From Gemmatimonadota bacterium (GTDB lineage: Bacteria; Gemmatimonadota; Gemmatimonadetes; Gemmatimonadales; GWC2-71-9), in the NCBI GenBank assembly GCA_003221035.1, contig QHUB01000014.1, positions 24,854 through 88,853 of the forward strand: DNA of 64,000 nucleotides, in the 5' to 3' direction. The position numbers and the translations under genes are program-made. Shown here piece by piece: positions 33,373-42,187 of the stretch; positions within the stretch are counted from its first letter, which is position 1; every line of letters begins with the position of its first letter. The notes beneath the pieces are model-generated. The model saw nothing but the letters and a program-made list of their open reading frames with translations. It was not told the origin of the DNA and ran no database searches.

Positions 33373-35518
33373 GGACGTCCTGCTGCGACAATATCCACTC
33401 GCCTACACGACTGCCGGCGTCACGCTGGCGCTGGTGATCGTCGGCGTCGCGTTGTGGCGTCTGCGGCAGCGTCTGGTGAAGTCCGAGTTGGAGCGGCGCC
33501 GCGCCTCGGAGGAGCTGAATCGCAGGCTGTCCGAACTGTTTTCGCTGCAAGAGCTGTCGTACGTCCTGTCCGACTCGCTGGAGCTCGATCACATCGTCGC
33601 GCAGGTGGTGCGCTATGCGGTGCGGTTCCTCGACGCGCAGGGCGCGCTGCTCGCGCTGCTCGGTGAGGCGCCCCAGGACCCGCTCCAGGTAGCGGCCGCC
33701 GAGGGCACGCTCGCGCCCCTGCGCGGGCAGAGGATTCAGCGCGGAGACGCGGGTCTGATCGGGCGGTCCACCGGGCACGAGCACCTCGAGCTGGTGCGCA
33801 ACTCCGGCGCGGGGGCGGTCCCGACGCTGATTGCGGAAGGATTCGAGGCGGCCGCGGCCGCGGCGGTGCCGCTGCGCTCGCACGGGACCGTGATCGGCAC
33901 CCTGATCATCACCGACCCCAGAGAAGGCGTATTCGTCCCCGAGGACATTCGCCTGCTGTCGACACTCGCGACGCACGCGGCCGTCGTCATCGCGAACGCG
34001 CGCTTCTTCGAGATGGTGCGCCGCGCCAAGGAGCAATGGGAGACGGCGTTCGACGCGCTCAGCGAAGGCATTGCCGTCGTTGACGATGAGGGCCACGTGC
34101 GGCGCTCCAATCGCGCGCTGGCGAGCCTCCTGGGCATGCCGCTCCAGAACGTCGTCGGCGCGCGGCTCGGCGAGGCGCTGCTCGGCAACCCCGGCGTGCT
34201 GCACGAGCTCCTGGCGGCTACGCGCCGCGGCGAGCGCCCTGCCCCGCTGGTCGCGCGCTCCGAGCGCCTGAACCGGACGGTTCGCGTGAACGCCGCCCGC
34301 ATTCCCGGCGCCGCCACCGAGCAGAGCACCGTGGTGATGGTCGAGGATGTGACGGAGCAGCAAGCGCTCGAAACGCAGCTCGTGCAGAACGAAAAGCTCG
34401 CCGCCGTCGGCCAGCTCGTTTCCGGCGTGGCGCACGAGCTGAACAATCCGCTGACCTCGATCGCGGGCCTCTCGGAGTTTCTGCTCGAGCAGAAGGAGCT
34501 GGGGAAGAAAGACCGCGGCCACCTGCAGGTGATTCACGAACAGGCGGAGCGCGCCGGGCGCATCGTGCGCAACCTGCTCACATTCGCCCGCAAAGGCTCG
34601 GCCGAGCGCGTGCCCGTCGACCTCAACGACGTGATCCGTCGCACGCTCCAGCTCACCGCGTACGACTTGAAGATGAAAGACGTCACGGTCGAGCGTGAGC
34701 TGAGTGGCGCGCTCCCCGAGGTGCTCGGCGACCGGCACGGCTTGCAGCAGGTCGTCCTCAATCTCGTGACCAATGCGGCGCAGGCAGTCTCGGAAAATCC
34801 GCGCGAGCGAATGCGCGAGATCACGATCTCGACCTGGTTCGACGGGCAGGTGCACCTGCGCGTCGCCGATACGGGCCCCGGCATTTCCGACGAGATCGCG
34901 CCGAGCATTTTCACGCCGTTTTTCACGACCAAAGAGCCCGGCAAGGGCACGGGGCTTGGCCTCTCGATCACCTATTCAATCGTGGAAAGCCATGGCGGGC
35001 AGATCACGCTCGAGCCTCGCACCGCCAGAGGCGGTGCGGCATTCCGGGTGGATTTCCCGCCCGCCCCGGCGGACGCGGTGCGGCCCGAGCTCACGCCCGT
35101 TCACGGGACCTCGATACCCAACGCGTCGCCCGGCGTGAAGCGCACCATCCTGCTCGTCGACTCCGATCCCGCCGTGCAGCGCACGATCAAGGCCCTGTTC
35201 TCGGGCGACGGGCACGAGGTGGAAGTCGCCGGCGATCCGAAGCGCGGGCTCGAGCTCGCGCAGCGCGGGGGATTCGATCTCGTCATTACGGATGCGCGCG
35301 CGATGGCGCCGGGAAAGCGTGGGACGCTGCTGGCGGAGGAGCTGGTGGCGCGCATGCCGGCGTTACGGGAGCGCATCATCGTCGCCACCGGCGACGTGCG
35401 ACCGGCGACCGAAGAGACGCTCGCGCGTCTCGGCGTGCGCTACGTGCGCAAGCCTTTCAACCTGCGGGATCTGCGTGTGGCCGCGGCGCGCTTGTGGGAA
35501 GCGACGGCGCTGTCGTAG
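33365..35518 (+). CDS. hybrid histidine kinase (GAF-PAS-HisKA-ATPase-receiver)
   Basis: A 717-residue sensor. One membrane helix (about 12-32) is followed by a GAF domain (about 60-215), a PAS domain (about 225-335), HisKA with His357 in [14 protein letters not shown], an ATPase domain with [17 protein letters not shown] and [11 protein letters not shown], and a C-terminal receiver with acceptor Asp643 in [12 protein letters not shown]. No cognate response regulator gene adjoins it. The HNNP-type H-box resembles NtrB-class kinases. The start at 33365 overlaps the divergent ApbE-like start. Confidence 0.93.
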   Translation: MAMDVLLRQYPLAYTTAGVTLALVIVGVALWRLRQRLVKSELERRRASEELNRRLSELFSLQELSYVLSDSLELDHIVAQVVRYAVRFLDAQGALLALLGEAPQDPLQVAAAEGTLAPLRGQRIQRGDAGLIGRSTGHEHLELVRNSGAGAVPTLIAEGFEAAAAAAVPLRSHGTVIGTLIITDPREGVFVPEDIRLLSTLATHAAVVIANARFFEMVRRAKEQWETAFDALSEGIAVVDDEGHVRRSNRALASLLGMPLQNVVGARLGEALLGNPGVLHELLAATRRGERPAPLVARSERLNRTVRVNAARIPGAATEQSTVVMVEDVTEQQALETQLVQNEKLAAVGQLVSGVAHELNNPLTSIAGLSEFLLEQKELGKKDRGHLQVIHEQAERAGRIVRNLLTFARKGSAERVPVDLNDVIRRTLQLTAYDLKMKDVTVERELSGALPEVLGDRHGLQQVVLNLVTNAAQAVSENPRERMREITISTWFDGQVHLRVADTGPGISDEIAPSIFTPFFTTKEPGKGTGLGLSITYSIVESHGGQITLEPRTARGGAAFRVDFPPAPADAVRPELTPVHGTSIPNASPGVKRTILLVDSDPAVQRTIKALFSGDGHEVEVAGDPKRGLELAQRGGFDLVITDARAMAPGKRGTLLAEELVARMPALRERIIVATGDVRPATEETLARLGVRYVRKPFNLRDLRVAAARLWEATALS

Positions 35519-35829
35519 GCTTCGGACGGCCATCCAAACGTCGAGAGATTGACCGCGCCGCCGGGCGCGAAGCGCACGCCCTCGCGCAGCAACAGCGCGC
35601 GCTGCAACACCGCGCTGTGATCGTGTCCGGAAAATGAAATGCGGCCCGCCGCGTTGATGACGCGCCACCACGGCACATCATTGTCTTCGGGAAGCGCCGA
35701 GAGCGCCCAGCCGACGGTGCGCGCCGCGCCGGGCCGTCCCGCGAGCCGCGCCACGATCCCGTACGTCGCCACGCGTCCCTTGGGGATGTGACGGACCACG
35801 CGGTAGATCCGATGATAGAATGGATTCAC
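35440..35829 (-). CDS. alkyltransferase-like (MGMT family) protein
   Basis: A 129-residue protein covering the C-terminal DNA-binding domain of the O6-alkylguanine transferase family: YRVVRHIPKGRVATYGIVARLAG, then ARTVGWALS. The active-site Cys motif PCHRV is replaced by PWWRV, as in alkyltransferase-like proteins that bind damaged DNA and hand it to nucleotide excision repair rather than repair it. GTG start at 35829. The 3' end overlaps the histidine kinase by 79 bases. Confidence 0.88.
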   Translation of the reverse strand: MNPFYHRIYRVVRHIPKGRVATYGIVARLAGRPGAARTVGWALSALPEDNDVPWWRVINAAGRISFSGHDHSAVLQRALLLREGVRFAPGGAVNLSTFGWPSEAYDSAVASHKRAAATRRSRRLKGLRT

Positions 35830-35843
35830 TTGGGAGCCTGCTA

Positions 35844-36308
35844 CTAGCTTACGCGCAGGACGTCTTCAAGCAAGCCTGCGTCGCCCCCCCCCACTATTGA
35901 CAAAATGTCCTCCACTGCTCTCCGCTCTCTGGGCCAGGCAAACCGCTTGACGGCCTCGGCCGCGCTCAACCACTCCGCGCGATCGTGCTCCTCCGACAAG
36001 CGGACGCTCGCGGTCGGCGGCACGAACGCGGCGAACACGGGAATCAGCGCCATCTCGTTCGTGCGATGCTGATAGAATGCTTCCGTGCGACTGAGATTGT
36101 AGAATTTGTCCGGCACGAGTCCGGTCTCTTCCCGCAATTCGCGCAGCGACGCCTGCTCGGGGCGCTCCCCGGCTTCGATCGTGCCGTGAATGGTTTCCCA
36201 CGAGCCGATGTTGCGTCCCGCGGTGCGGCGCAAGGTGAGGATCTGCAGGCGCTCGCCGGCGCCGCGCACCGCGTATGTGTCGACGAACGCGACGCGAACC
36301 GTGGTCAG
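35844..36308 (-). CDS. NUDIX hydrolase, probable CTG start
   Basis: A protein of about 154 residues with the full NUDIX box GTIEAGERPEQASLRELREETGL (Gx5Ex7REUxEExGU). The start at CTG 36308 overlaps the stop of the PilB gene (CTGA) and adds TTVRVAFVDTYAV, the first beta strand expected for the fold. The conventional alternative is GTG 36269, which would remove it. A run of nine G near the 3' end encodes VGGGD; slippage there would change the last dozen residues. The substrate is not predictable. Confidence 0.85.
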   Translation of the reverse strand: MTTVRVAFVDTYAVRGAGERLQILTLRRTAGRNIGSWETIHGTIEAGERPEQASLRELREETGLVPDKFYNLSRTEAFYQHRTNEMALIPVFAAFVPPTASVRLSEEHDRAEWLSAAEAVKRFAWPRERRAVEDILSIVGGGDAGLLEDVLRVS

Positions 36309-38578
36309 CGGCGGCGGCCGAGAACGGCTTCGAGTCGCGCCGAGAGCGCGCGGGCGCGGAACGGCTTGGTGAGAAAATCGTCGGCGCCGAGCTCGAAGAC
36401 GCGCACTTCGTTGTCTTCGTCCCCCTTCGCCGTCAGGACGATCACCGGAATGCCGGCGGTGGCGGGCCGCGAGCGGAGATGGGACAACACGCCGTAGCCG
36501 TCGAGACCGGGAAGATTCAGGTCGAGGACGATGATGTCGGGACCGACGCGGTCCACCTGGTCGAGCGCCTGGACGCCGTCGCGGGCCTCGGTGACGACAT
36601 ACCCATCGCGCTCGAGCAGGTCGCGCATCACCTTGCGCAAGCTATCCTCATCGTCCACCAGCAGTACCTTCGAGGCCGGCAAACCGTGCGCACCCGAGCG
36701 CCGCGCCGGCGGCACGTGCTCCTCGAGCAGATCGAAATGCGTCGAGACGGTGGCGGGAACGGCGGTCTCGGGCGGAATCGTCACCGTGCCGGTGAACCGC
36801 TGCGCGTCGGACATCCCGGAGTTACGCCCCGGCCCGGAGACGCCCTTCCCCGCCGGAGGGGAGCCGGGCTTCTCGCCATACCCATCCGCCTCTGATTCGT
36901 CGGCCGGGATGTCCACCACGCGCGTCAGCTCGTCGAGCGTGGATTCGCCCCGCGTGACGTGCGCGAGCCCCGAGTCCCACAGCCCCTTCATCCCGCCGCG
37001 CCGCGCCGACTCGGCGATCCGATCGGCGGCCTCGCCCGCGGCGATCCGCCGCTCGAGCTCCGGCGTCATCGTCAGAATCTCGAGAATCGAGAAGCGGCCG
37101 CGGTAGCCCGTCATCGCGCAGTCGGGACAGCCGCCGGCGCGATACAGCGGCGTGCCCTGGGGAATCCAGCGGCGCAGGCGCTCGGGCGGCGCTTCCATCC
37201 ACACCTCTTTGCAGGTCGGACACAGCTTCCGCATCAGCCGCTGGGCGACGACCCCGCGCAGCGAGGCCGCGATCTTGTAGGCCTCGACGCCGATGTCCAC
37301 GAGGCGTGTGACGGCATTGGCGGCGTCGTTGGTGTGCAGGGTGGAAAGCACCAGGTGCCCGGTCAGCGATGCCTGGACCGCGATCTGCGCCGTTTCCTTG
37401 TCGCGGATCTCGCCGACGAGGACCACGTTCGGGTCCTGCCGCAGGATCGACCGCAGCGCCGCTGCGAAGGTCAGGCCTGCCTTCTCTTGCACCTGGACCT
37501 GTACGATGCCCTGCATCCGGTATTCGACCGGGTCCTCCACCGTCACGATGTTCACGCCTTCGCTCTTGATCTGATTGATGCAGGAGTAGAGCGTCGTCGT
37601 CTTGCCGGAGCCCGTCGGGCCGGTGACGAGTAAAATGCCTTCGTGGTTCTCGAGCAGCCGCTTGATCGCTTCGGCTTCGCCGGCGTTGAGGCCGAGCGAG
37701 TCGAGCGACTTGACGGTCGCGCGGGAATCGAGAATGCGGATGACGACTTTTTCGCCGAGCTGAGCGGGGAGCGTCGAGACGCGCAGGTCGATCGGCTGGC
37801 CGTTGACCGCCACGCGCGCCCGGCCGTCCTGCGGCCGCAACCGGTCGGCGATGTCGAGTGACGACATGATCTTGATGCGCGAGATCAGCGGCAATCCGGC
37901 CTGGCGCGGGATCTTCATGACCTGGCGGAGCACGCCGTCGATGCGGTAGCGGACCGCGACGCCGCCCTCCTCGGGCTCGACGTGGATGTCCGACGCGCGC
38001 GACAGGATGCCCTCGGAGATGATCATGTCCACGAGCCGGACAACCGGCTTCTGCTGGGCGTCCGCCTCGGTGATTTCATCGACCGGCGTGTCGGGCAGGG
38101 TCTGCAAGATGTCGGCGTCGCCCATGCCCTCGAGCAATTTGTCGATCGCTTTGTCGGGCTTATACAGCTCGTCCAGCTTCTCGCTGATCTTGGAGGGCGC
38201 GAGCAGGAACAGCCGGATTTCGCGGGCCGTGTTGAAGGCGAGCGCCTTCTCCGCATCGAGATCCAGGGGATTGGCGGTGCCGATCTCGAGGTACGAATCG
38301 GTGAGCCGCAGCGGCAGCACGTGGTGGCGCCGCGCCAGCTGCTCGGGCACGCCGTCGCGCGCGATTTTATCGATCTTGGAGACGTCGGCAATCTTGAGGC
38401 GGAAGCGGTGGGACAGCTTGTCGACGATCTCGGCATCGGTCGCCAGCTTCTCGGCGACGACGCACTCCCACAGCGTGCGGCCGGACTCCGCCTTCCCGCG
38501 CAGCTCCTGGAGCCGCTCGGGGGTCAGGCCCTCCACGGACTGGGCCAACCATTCGTCGGGGAACTGAGTCACCGGCAT
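36305..38578 (-). CDS. type IV pilus/type II secretion ATPase PilB/GspE fused to a receiver domain
   Basis: A 757-residue fusion. The N-terminal MshEN-like domain (about 1-150) precedes the secretion ATPase (about 190-560) with Walker A GPTGSGKTTT, Asp and His boxes (VNIVTVEDPVEYR, GHLVLSTLHTNDA), Walker B VVLVGEIRDKETA and a zinc-binding CPTC/CPDC pair. After a low-complexity linker, a receiver domain (about 640-755) has acidic VDDED, acceptor Asp in IIVLDLNLPG and KPFRARAL. This would place pilus assembly or secretion under direct phosphorelay control. No other pilus genes adjoin it. Confidence 0.93.
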   Translation of the reverse strand: MPVTQFPDEWLAQSVEGLTPERLQELRGKAESGRTLWECVVAEKLATDAEIVDKLSHRFRLKIADVSKIDKIARDGVPEQLARRHHVLPLRLTDSYLEIGTANPLDLDAEKALAFNTAREIRLFLLAPSKISEKLDELYKPDKAIDKLLEGMGDADILQTLPDTPVDEITEADAQQKPVVRLVDMIISEGILSRASDIHVEPEEGGVAVRYRIDGVLRQVMKIPRQAGLPLISRIKIMSSLDIADRLRPQDGRARVAVNGQPIDLRVSTLPAQLGEKVVIRILDSRATVKSLDSLGLNAGEAEAIKRLLENHEGILLVTGPTGSGKTTTLYSCINQIKSEGVNIVTVEDPVEYRMQGIVQVQVQEKAGLTFAAALRSILRQDPNVVLVGEIRDKETAQIAVQASLTGHLVLSTLHTNDAANAVTRLVDIGVEAYKIAASLRGVVAQRLMRKLCPTCKEVWMEAPPERLRRWIPQGTPLYRAGGCPDCAMTGYRGRFSILEILTMTPELERRIAAGEAADRIAESARRGGMKGLWDSGLAHVTRGESTLDELTRVVDIPADESEADGYGEKPGSPPAGKGVSGPGRNSGMSDAQRFTGTVTIPPETAVPATVSTHFDLLEEHVPPARRSGAHGLPASKVLLVDDEDSLRKVMRDLLERDGYVVTEARDGVQALDQVDRVGPDIIVLDLNLPGLDGYGVLSHLRSRPATAGIPVIVLTAKGDEDNEVRVFELGADDFLTKPFRARALSARLEAVLGRRR

Positions 38579-38628
38579 GAGGGTGCCTCCAAGCTAGTCC
38601 AGCCGGCCGATCATGCCAGTATCAGAAA

Positions 38629-40635
38629 TCACAAAATGTCCCAAAAATCACGCGTGACGTCGAAGGTGACGTGCAGATTGCGGCTCTGGACGCCATAGCC
38701 CGCTTCGAGCCGGAACACCCCCAGCCATTCGGCACCGAGTCCCACGGTCATGCGAGTCCCGGGGGTGGCCAGCCACGGCGTGAATATGAACGGCTCGGCC
38801 GCCCATCCGGTCGCGACGTACGGCGCGAGCGTAAGTGTGCCCGGCGTGCGGGCCGGGCCAACGCCCACGCTGAAGAAGGGCACCGGCACGCGCCATTCGA
38901 CATGCACGAGGGCGGCGCGCTTACCGCCCCACTCGCGGAATTCATCCCCGAGCAATGTCGCGCGCCCGCCGAGGACAAAGATCCGATGCTCCGGCAGCCT
39001 GTCACTTCCGAGTCCGAACTCGATCCGAGTCAATAACCGCGTGGATCCCACGGGGACCAACACATGGCCGTTGCCGCTGAAGCGCAGGTAATGCTGGCCG
39101 ACCTCGAGCGTCGTTTCCCCGGCGACGTCGCGCCGCACCGCAAAGCCCTCGCTGCGGCGGCGCAGCGTCACCGTTCCGGTCAGATAGTCACCCGTTGCGA
39201 TCACGCTGTTTTGTCGATACTCACCGTTGGCCGGCGTTGCGTGTGTCGCGAGCCCAGCGAGTTTCTCATATGCCGTGCTGAGCCGCCATTCGCCGCGCGC
39301 GCCGATCCCTCTGCGGATACCCAGCTCGGCGCCGCTGGCGCGATAGTAGTCGCCATAGTCGTCGCCGAATTCCTGCGATGTGATGGAATTGATCAGCGGC
39401 GCAATGACGCGCGTGTCGCCGATGTCCCGCAACTGACGGTACACGGAGAGCTCGAATCCATCGGCGGACGTCAGCGCGATGACGCCTTTCCCCTCGCGGT
39501 CGCTGAACCCATAGCTGCCCAACAGGCGCAGCTCAAAACCGTCATCCGCGGTGCGCTTCACGAATCCCGCGCCGAGCGCCAAGCCCTCGACCCGATTGAC
39601 GTGCACCAGCTCACTGAGCGAGCGGGCACCCAGACGCTCGTGCTTCAAGCCGTTCATCGCGCGCCGCCCCGCGATCCGGCCGACCTCCGCGCGCACGCGC
39701 TGCAGATCGTTCTCACGGACCGGCTCGGCAATGTCCTGGATGGCGGCGCTGAGCGGGACTTTCCAGGGAAACGTGTCGCGCACGGCTTTGGGCAATGCGA
39801 CGATTTCTTCGCCGAGAAACTGGGTTTCGGAGAGCCCCACGTTGAACTGATAGCCGTCGATCTCCCAACGGCCGCGAATGATGCCCCGCGCCGGAATGTC
39901 GAGCCACGTCGCGCGCCGCCGGATCTCGACTTCCTGGCGGTACGGCAGCCAGAACCGATTCTCGAGCAGCGCATTGTCCAGCACGATGCTGACGTCTTCG
40001 AGCGAGGCGTCGAGATAGGCCTTGGGCGTGAAGTTGAACGCCATGCGCACGAGATCGGCCGATTGCACGTCGACGTACAGCGTCCCGACGATTGCCGCCG
40101 AGGCGAAATCCCTGGGGCGGACGCGCAGCGCAACCACGCGCACCTCGCGCGCCGGCAGCATGATGGCCGACGTGTCGCCGAGCGCAAAGTCGTACAGCTC
40201 GATCCCGCGAGCGCTGAGCGGATGCGGCACGTCGCGGACTTCGTCCCCTTCGCCGAGCCGGATGGCGCTGCCGAAGTTGTTCTGGACGATCCCCAGGTGG
40301 TCGCGGTGGTAATTGATGTCGGTGGGGAGCTCGGCGCGGTCGCGCCAGCCGATGATGCGCTGCTTGCTGAGCCCCGGCGCCTTCCAGTACACTTCCAGCT
40401 CCAGTTGGTCGGCCTTCACGAGCCGCGGCGGCTCGGTGAGCCCTTCGCCGAACTGGCCGAGGAAGAAGAGAAACCCGTGAGCTTGAGCCTTGTAATCACG
40501 CAGCGCGGTGTCGGCCGCGGCGTGCGCGCGGCGGTCGCTGGCGCGCCGCGCCAGCGCCAGGGCGGAATCGCTGTTCCAGTCCTGGGCGGCGGCACGGGTT
40601 GCGACGAGCAGCAGGAGCGCGGCAGACCAGCGCAT
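38629..40635 (-). CDS. outer-membrane beta-barrel-like protein of unknown function
   Basis: A 668-residue protein with a signal peptide (MRWSAALLLLVATRAAAQ). The middle part (about 60-330) has mixed strands, including a repeated pattern of aromatic-charged residues, and the C-terminal half alternates in the way of a beta barrel (for example GEWRLSTAYEKLAG, TTLEVGQHYLRFSG), ending in VTFDVTRDFWDIL. No family is named with confidence. The start at 40635 is 8 nt after TAAATT. A much longer antisense frame through trpE is not used. Confidence 0.8.
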   Translation of the reverse strand: MRWSAALLLLVATRAAAQDWNSDSALALARRASDRRAHAAADTALRDYKAQAHGFLFFLGQFGEGLTEPPRLVKADQLELEVYWKAPGLSKQRIIGWRDRAELPTDINYHRDHLGIVQNNFGSAIRLGEGDEVRDVPHPLSARGIELYDFALGDTSAIMLPAREVRVVALRVRPRDFASAAIVGTLYVDVQSADLVRMAFNFTPKAYLDASLEDVSIVLDNALLENRFWLPYRQEVEIRRRATWLDIPARGIIRGRWEIDGYQFNVGLSETQFLGEEIVALPKAVRDTFPWKVPLSAAIQDIAEPVRENDLQRVRAEVGRIAGRRAMNGLKHERLGARSLSELVHVNRVEGLALGAGFVKRTADDGFELRLLGSYGFSDREGKGVIALTSADGFELSVYRQLRDIGDTRVIAPLINSITSQEFGDDYGDYYRASGAELGIRRGIGARGEWRLSTAYEKLAGLATHATPANGEYRQNSVIATGDYLTGTVTLRRRSEGFAVRRDVAGETTLEVGQHYLRFSGNGHVLVPVGSTRLLTRIEFGLGSDRLPEHRIFVLGGRATLLGDEFREWGGKRAALVHVEWRVPVPFFSVGVGPARTPGTLTLAPYVATGWAAEPFIFTPWLATPGTRMTVGLGAEWLGVFRLEAGYGVQSRNLHVTFDVTRDFWDIL

Positions 40636-40643
40636 CGTCGCCC

Positions 40644-40649
40644 AATTTA
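40644..40649 (-). promoter_or_regulatory. -10 hexamer of the 38629-40635 gene
   Basis: TAAATT on the minus strand, 8 nt before the ATG at 40635. The divergent trpE start is only 18 bases away, so both promoters overlap. Confidence 0.45.
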
Positions 40650-40653
40650 GAGC

Positions 40654-42147
40654 ATGGACCCACGCGACGCATTCCTGGAGCGCGCCACGGCGGCCGGCGG
40701 CGGGATCGTGCCGGTGATGCGCGAGATCGTCACCGACGCGGACACCCCGGTGGCGGCCTTCGCGAAGATCGCGCGCCCCCCGTTCGCGTTCCTGCTCGAA
40801 TCGCTCGTCGGGGGTGAGCGCTGGGCGCGCTACACCTTCCTGGGCACCGAGCCGCGCGAGGCGTGGCGCTATCGAGGCGAAGAGATCGAGCGCTGGACGC
40901 CGGCCGATGGCTGGGAACGGGCCGGAAAGACGAACGATCCCATCACGCATCTCGCCGACCGCATGCGCGCGCTGCGGAGCGTCCCGGTGCCGGGACTGCC
41001 CCGCTTCATGGGCGGCGCCGTGGGCTATCTCGGCTACGATTTGGTGCGCTCCATCGAGCGTCTGCCGCCCGGTCCTCCGGACACGCTCGGTGTGCCCGAC
41101 GCGGTCGTCATGATCGCCGATTCGCTCGTCATTCTCGACAATGTGTTCGGGCGTGCGATCCTGGTGGCGAACGTCGAGGTGCCGGCGAACGCGTCGTCCG
41201 CGCAACGGCTGCGCCTCTACGACAGCGCGCAGGAGCGCCTCGACGCGCTCGTCGCGCGCCTCGGCACCACCCATCAGCTCGCTCCGCTCTCGCTCGAGGG
41301 CGATGTCCGGCTCAAACCGCAGTCGCGGTATTCGCAAGGGGATTTCGAGCGCGACGTCGAGAAGATCCGCGACTACATCGCGGCCGGCGACGTGTTCCAG
41401 GCCGTGTTGTCGCGCCGCCAGGTCGTGCCCGGCGCCGTCGACCCGCTCCGGTTGTACCGCTACCTGCGTGCGCTGAATCCCGCTCCGTACCTGTTTTATC
41501 TCGCGCTCGACGACGTGACGTTCGTCGGGAGCTCTCCCGAGGTCCTCGTGCGCGTCGAAGGCAATGAGGTGACCGTCCGTCCGATCGCCGGCACGCGCCC
41601 GCGCGGCGCCACGGCGGTCGAAGACGAGGCGCTGGCCGCCTCGCTGCGATCGGATGCCAAGGAGCTGGCAGAGCATCGTATGCTCGTGGACCTGGGGCGG
41701 AATGACGTTGGCCGTGTCGCGCAGTACGGCACGGTACGTGTGACGGAGTCGTTGCAGATCGAGCGCTATTCGCACGTGCAGCATCTCGTGAGCGAGGTGC
41801 GCGGGCAGCTCAAAGACGGCTACGACGCGCTCGATGTGCTGCGCGCGTGCTTCCCCGCCGGCACCGTGAGCGGCGCGCCGAAGGTGCGCGCGATGGAAAT
41901 CATCGACGAGCTCGAGCCCGAGCGCCGCGGGCCGTACGCGGGCGCCGTCGGGTACGTCGGCTGGGGCGCGACAACGATGGACACGTGCATCGCGATTCGC
42001 GCCGCGCTCGCGCTGAAAGACCAGGTCGTGGTGCAGGCCGGCGCGGGAATCGTCGCGGACTCCGAGCCGGCGCGCGAATTCGCGGAGACGGAAGCCAAGG
42101 CGCAGGCGGTGCTGCGGGCGCTCGCGCTGGCCAAAGCAGGCGACTAG
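40654..42147 (+). CDS. trpE: anthranilate synthase component I
   Basis: Converts chorismate and ammonia (from TrpG) to anthranilate, the first step of tryptophan synthesis. The 497-residue chorismate-utilising enzyme has an N-terminal regulatory domain with [18 protein letters not shown] and the catalytic signatures [28 protein letters not shown], and [29 protein letters not shown]. No trpG or other trp genes lie in the window, and no leader or attenuator is visible. The start is 18 bases from the divergent outer-membrane gene. Confidence 0.95.
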   Translation: MDPRDAFLERATAAGGGIVPVMREIVTDADTPVAAFAKIARPPFAFLLESLVGGERWARYTFLGTEPREAWRYRGEEIERWTPADGWERAGKTNDPITHLADRMRALRSVPVPGLPRFMGGAVGYLGYDLVRSIERLPPGPPDTLGVPDAVVMIADSLVILDNVFGRAILVANVEVPANASSAQRLRLYDSAQERLDALVARLGTTHQLAPLSLEGDVRLKPQSRYSQGDFERDVEKIRDYIAAGDVFQAVLSRRQVVPGAVDPLRLYRYLRALNPAPYLFYLALDDVTFVGSSPEVLVRVEGNEVTVRPIAGTRPRGATAVEDEALAASLRSDAKELAEHRMLVDLGRNDVGRVAQYGTVRVTESLQIERYSHVQHLVSEVRGQLKDGYDALDVLRACFPAGTVSGAPKVRAMEIIDELEPERRGPYAGAVGYVGWGATTMDTCIAIRAALALKDQVVVQAGAGIVADSEPAREFAETEAKAQAVLRALALAKAGD

Positions 42148-42173
42148 AAGCTGCAGGGGAGTCCGGCGCAAAC

Positions 42174-42179
42174 TATATT
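42174..42179 (+). promoter_or_regulatory. -10 hexamer of the FHA-cyclase gene
   Basis: TATATT, 8 nt before GTG 42188. It sits in the loop of a perfect 8-bp inverted repeat (CGGCGCAA...TTGCGCCG) whose right arm ends at the start codon, so the hairpin could occlude the start. Confidence 0.5.
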
Positions 42180-42187
42180 CTTGCGCC

